DNA from: Paracoccaceae bacterium | Lineage (GTDB): Bacteria > Pseudomonadota > Alphaproteobacteria > Rhodobacterales > Rhodobacteraceae | Direction of reading: 5' to 3' | Assembly (NCBI GenBank): GCA_022823605.1 | Contig: JAJEHS010000008.1 | Span: forward strand, 62,001-126,000 | DNA: 64,000 nt | In this document: positions 62,101 to 64,000 of the stretch, piece after piece | Numbering within the stretch: position 1 is the stretch's first letter | Layout: each line of letters opens with the position of its first letter | Program-made: the position numbers and the translations under genes | Notes under the pieces: generated by a model | Databases searched by the model: none | What the model saw: the letters and a program-made list of their open reading frames with translations, nothing else | Told to the model about the DNA's origin: nothing

Positions 62101-64000
62101 CTCGATAGGTGATCGGGTGGCTGGTTTCGCATTTGGCACTTTCGGAGCAGAAGTGGTGACTTCAGAGGTTCTGGTCGCGCTTGTACCACCGGGTATTTCA
62201 GTTACGGCACTCGCCACAATACCCTCGGTGTTTGTGACATGTTTGCTATCTTTTGAACTTGTTGGGCTAAAAGAAGGAGACAGAGTTCTTATTCATGCTG
62301 GTGCAGGGGGAGTAGGTCTTGCCGCTATTCAACTTGCACAAGCGGCAGGATCGGAGGTTTTCGCTACAGCAAGCGCTCCCAAGCAGGCCTATCTCAGAAA
62401 TCTTGGCGTAGAGCATGTTTTCGACAGTCGCTCAACCGAGTTCGGTCAGGAAATTCTTGACGCAACGAACGGAGTTGGGGTTGATGTTGTACTTAACAGT
62501 CTAACCGGTGAGGGTTTCATAGAGTCGAGCTTCTCCTGTCTTGCCAAGGGAGGCCGTTTTGTTGAACTCGCCAGGCGAGATATTCTCAGTGAAGACGAAG
62601 TAGCTGACCTTCGACCGGACGTAGCCTATTCGATCCTGGATCTCTACAAACTGAAACAGGAAGATCCAGCTCGCGTAGGTGAAGCCCTGCAAGAAGTTTT
62701 GACACGAATGGGAACTGGTGAACTCAAACCTCTTCCCCATACCAGATGGCCTCTTGCAGAGACGAGTGCAGCAATGAGTTACATGCGAGCAGCACGGCAT
62801 ATTGGCAAGATTGTACTGACAACACCATCCCTTAGAAATCAAAAACTACGACAGGACGGAACCTATTTGGTTACAGGAGGTTTGGGTGGTATTGGTTGTG
62901 CTCTCGCCGAATGGCTTGCAGAACATGGTGCGGGAACGGTTGTTTTGAACGGTCGTAGACCTCCGGATCCTGAGGCGGTCAAGGCAATCAAATTGCTACG
63001 TGACCGGGGTTTTAAAATAGAAGTTGAGATTGCGGACGTTACAGATTCAGATGCACTTGACACGATGTTTAGTCGTTTGGCAACGACCTTACCACCTCTT
63101 GTGGGAGTGTTCCACAGTGTTGGCATTCTTTCGGATGCCACTATCGGTAATCAGAGTTGGGAGAGTTTTGAGACCGTCCTGTGGCCCAAAATGCTAGGGG
63201 CTTGGCATCTTCATCGTGCTACGAAGTGCCACGATTTGGACATGTTTGTCCTTTTCTCGAGTGTTGCCGGGATTTTAGGTAACCCTGGTCAGGCCAATCA
63301 TGCAGCGGCCAACACCTTTCTTGATCAACTTGCTGCACACCGTCGTTCGCTAGGCCTTCCGGGTCAGGCCATCGCGTGGGGTGCATGGTCGGAGTTGGGA
63401 GAAGCCGAGGAGCAACGGGAAAGGATAGCAGAACGGCGTGAAGCATCTGGCACCGGTTGGTTCACCCCAGAAAAGGGATTCAAGGCTCTGGAGCTCCTGC
63501 TTCGTCTGGATAAAACAAACAGCGTGGTAGCAGAAGTAGACTGGCCGATATTTGGAGACAGTCTAGGCAGTCGGCCTATGCTATTGGAGGATTTACTTGC
63601 TGGAGTGAGTGGTGAAGGAGATGAATTGTCGTTAACGGATGATTTGCTAGCAAAACTCAGCACAACCCCCGCTGCAGGACGTGAGGACATACTTGTATCC
63701 TTCTTGCAACAGGAGGTCCAGGCTGTACTGAGACTGCCTACTTTACCTCCAGCGAACGTAGGATTTTTCGAACTCGGTATGGACTCACTCATGGCAGTAG
63801 AGTTGCGAAACCGCATTAACCGTGCCTTTGAAGGGTGCTTTACCGTTCCGAACACACTTATATTCGATTATCCTGATATTGAAGTATTAGCGCAACATCT
63901 TAAGGATGAATTCGGTGAACCTGAATCTGCTCCTATAACTGCGCCTGACCTTATTTTACAACCCCCCGTGCATGGGGATGACGGAATCGCGATTGTTGGC
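56147..64000 (+). CDS. Type I modular polyketide synthase, fully reducing with C-methyltransferase, 3' partial
   Basis: One uninterrupted frame of 2,618 codons runs off the right edge. Domains in order: KS (about 29-461; Cys206 in DTACSSSL, His341 in EAHGTGT, His381 in NIGHLE), AT (about 597-905; Ser691 in GHSLGE, PAYHSP motif), DH (about 972-1270; His1005 in DHQVFGRVIAP, Asp1180 in LLLDGCFQ), MT (SAM loop EVGAGIG at 1510-1516), a structural psi-KR, ER (HAGAGGVG at 2050), KR (GGLGGIG at 2244), ACP (Ser2547 in LGMDSL), then DDGIAIVG, the start of a second KS. In the KR the catalytic Tyr position is His2385 (QANHAAAN). GHSLG suggests malonyl-CoA. A full module should add an alpha-methylated, fully reduced unit. 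The start is TTG 56147 after GAGGAAGGA; an in-frame TAG lies at 56129. Confidence 0.93.
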   Translation, partial: MNRESYQKYSHTFPIESEDGEKRITKGGERVAIVGMACRFPGAESIEDFWRLLERGENAVQEGIPGSGKGRVGALFPNDTGQINACRYGAYLDHLDQFDAAFFRISPVEAQLLDPQQRLILETSWRALEDACIDPTSLKDSRTGIYAGISNNDYRGLILDATEHAGPSEPAASLYAVTGTSLNTAIGRVSFTLGLGGAAMAVDTACSSSLVATHQAVAGLQRGDTDLALAGGVNIILSGRLLEFRANAGMLSPDGQCKTFDASANGYVRGEGCGILVLKRLADAEADGDRIWGVIRGSALNQDGMSQGLTVPNGAAQERVILAALEQAGVNPTDIDYLEAHGTGTEVGDPIEIDAIASVYAEGRDASNPLLIGSVKTNIGHLESAAGVAGLIKTVLTINRGMIPKHLHFNNPNPKMDWERLPLKVTSTPTPWPNRANRQPLAGVSGFGWSGTNAHVILEGYTLPDVTEVDTNENRDITGAQKQIAVSLPEIPVLQQSKDDLAPRLRRVLPLSGKSEVALQEVASRYLDWLNEQDASLAKAGAASDPLLSDMTWTAGTGRSHFDYRTGVVFQDVESLRMGLQAIVGAEIQPVLHKPSNIAFVFTGQASQWPGMGAAIYESEPVVRAVLDRCDAVLQEERGASLLSIMFGHPEAGGDLDDPQWKQPAIYALECALTELWSSLGIRPDIVLGHSLGEIAAGYTAGVFNLEEGLKLASMRGKIVGNLPGEGAMAAVFAPASHVKEILGVFNADSEGIGLCIAADNGAHQVISGPAKDITTILAHLEDADIRVTRLRKSPAYHSPMIEPALDELEAAFSKLSFEHPKIPLVSNLNGQTIGSNQSLDASYWCKQMRSPVAFSACIETLAKMEVNTIVEIGPHSVLGPTISLAWPEASGVREPSVITSLRRPSADEALPIPGTGGGFVEAVAGAFEAGLQLRYEGLFAGETRRRIALPGYPFQRERYWIEAPKRRQHVSDHALLGTRHESASGEIAFDTEFFSSEPSWLADHQVFGRVIAPGALFGAMAFSAGRSEVSGEIVIEDFRMQRALVFPEESATEDIGNSGHRIQVLLDASGESSSRRVQVLSQATDAEDWTLHAEGLVTNRNTDSNEIELPLDIEGLKDKLSPVHLLTYYRLKSTAGINLGPCFQTLTALWALEGEALGEVTLNTGREQNLLDVHPLLLDGCFQIMGAARDPNGKEEGVTYLPFAWEGLRLKDKIPDRIFCHLTMRDSPQEGNADTDRVGAPEVYAGDIRLYSESGEFLGEIKGFTVKQATRAALLSAVEGVEELLYEIVWRDRILPPGIQSAGFLPSPTEAASHSLPFSRYLADEQVKVSDEVELQGEMEKVSWCYALFTLDSLGWERKAGSIVNPEKLREKLGILPEHSHLLRRLLEILARSGVLQEKEKDFLVKVGTNDQIPENMPCDPTDFLTEVTERFPHAKNEIELFKRCAGALPEVLRGDEDPLSLLFGDTKPSAGDLYRLAPVWRAANRMIGEVVRTLVEDLPEGRRLRVLEVGAGIGSATECFLPELPTGRFELMFTDISAGFFADAESRFNADFDSISYQVLDIEKDPLTQGFEPHSYDIVIAANVLHATRHLDETLTHCRKLLAPSGLLVALENQRGRGWMDMIFGQLDGWWRFADRYRANHALAGPEVWYEALGDSGFVDSKILGLDREEVTNLPDRGVIVAQGPAEITMPKGTWILATDQSGMGNLLGKQLKAQNQHVVLAGNNLTKTDTVPDEVDEFVAIDMENREAWKTLIENLPSDLPFAGVVHLNAQDGHGINATTEKLAADTKLAIGSALALVQGISDADVLPEKGLWFITRGAQLLEKEQSGELVGAALWGLGRVLLRETPQLTTRMLDLDPEVAEPGSVLVNELLFPDSESHIAYRRERRLSARLVRTGEGVNRLVLPDEGNWILVPDEGGAIESLQIQPVAINPLESNEVRVEVEACGLNFLDVFRAMGLVEEGQLGEEFCGRIVEIGSDVASVSIGDRVAGFAFGTFGAEVVTSEVLVALVPPGISVTALATIPSVFVTCLLSFELVGLKEGDRVLIHAGAGGVGLAAIQLAQAAGSEVFATASAPKQAYLRNLGVEHVFDSRSTEFGQEILDATNGVGVDVVLNSLTGEGFIESSFSCLAKGGRFVELARRDILSEDEVADLRPDVAYSILDLYKLKQEDPARVGEALQEVLTRMGTGELKPLPHTRWPLAETSAAMSYMRAARHIGKIVLTTPSLRNQKLRQDGTYLVTGGLGGIGCALAEWLAEHGAGTVVLNGRRPPDPEAVKAIKLLRDRGFKIEVEIADVTDSDALDTMFSRLATTLPPLVGVFHSVGILSDATIGNQSWESFETVLWPKMLGAWHLHRATKCHDLDMFVLFSSVAGILGNPGQANHAAANTFLDQLAAHRRSLGLPGQAIAWGAWSELGEAEEQRERIAERREASGTGWFTPEKGFKALELLLRLDKTNSVVAEVDWPIFGDSLGSRPMLLEDLLAGVSGEGDELSLTDDLLAKLSTTPAAGREDILVSFLQQEVQAVLRLPTLPPANVGFFELGMDSLMAVELRNRINRAFEGCFTVPNTLIFDYPDIEVLAQHLKDEFGEPESAPITAPDLILQPPVHGDDGIAIVG

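Noticed and set aside
60382..63855. Several minus-strand frames of 90-165 codons within the PKS region
   Set aside because: The plus strand is one continuous PKS frame with all expected motifs; the antisense frames are Ser/Arg-rich shadows.
1..64000. CRISPR arrays, prophage or intact transposons
   Set aside because: No regularly spaced direct repeats, integrase, transposase or phage structural genes were seen on either strand.

Overview
The window looks like a chromosomal segment of a moderate-GC, probably marine alphaproteobacterium. Four things point there: the gene neighbourhood dnaQ-coaE-aroE / hemJ-rho-mnmE-mnmG-rsmG, which in alphaproteobacteria flanks the chromosome origin; the siroheme synthase-DUF2849-sulfite reductase-DUF934 block; two tripartite tricarboxylate transporter (TTT) systems; and a DgcN/DgcA pair. 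A Rhodospirillales- or SAR116-like host fits the content, but I cannot prove a genus. No rRNA, tRNA, CRISPR array or intact insertion sequence was seen.

Layout. 1-6.5 kb: the 3' end of a rutE-like malonic semialdehyde reductase, a stretch with broken gene fragments, an NCS2 nucleobase permease with an unusual C-terminal domain, and a TTT system whose two membrane subunits are fused. 6.9-11.6 kb (+): argJ, a Nudix hydrolase, dgcN, dgcA and a D-amino acid aminotransferase, together a plausible D-glutamate to N-acetyl-L-glutamate route. 11.7-19.4 kb (-): a DUF2064 transferase, dapE, dapD, mepA, msrA, two DnaQ-type exonucleases, coaE and aroE, with yggT on the other strand. 19.4-27.6 kb (+): an AT-rich gap that is the syntenic place for oriC, then LysR, a metallo-beta-lactamase-fold protein, hemJ, rho, mnmE, mnmG and rsmG. 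27.6-29.3 kb (-): a CinA/MoaB-like protein coupled to an orphan adenine methyltransferase.

29.4-36.9 kb is a catabolic block. An APH-type kinase and an ACAD10/11-type acyl-CoA dehydrogenase (a split version of animal ACAD11) sit in one minus-strand operon with a CaiB-type CoA transferase and an HMG-CoA-lyase-like enzyme. Two SDRs and a double SnoaL protein flank it. 37.2-43.3 kb is a sugar ABC importer with a GH63/mannosylglycerate-hydrolase-like enzyme inside the operon, probably for a glycoside osmolyte. Map and a Cu,Zn superoxide dismutase follow.

45.4-55.8 kb is the sulfur region. TctC-TctB-TctA is followed by a SauS-like acylating aldehyde dehydrogenase and an ADP-forming acyl-CoA synthetase pair, which together suggest sulfoacetate uptake and conversion to sulfoacetaldehyde. 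Next comes a siroheme/sulfite-reductase operon without the usual cysH, so sulfite from sulfonates may be its feed. The CysG homologue there has a degenerate methyltransferase half.

From 56.1 kb to the right edge runs one open type I polyketide synthase gene (KS-AT-DH-MT-psiKR-ER-KR-ACP and the first residues of a second KS), a fully reducing, C-methylating module. It is the least expected system in the window. Its end and partner genes lie outside.
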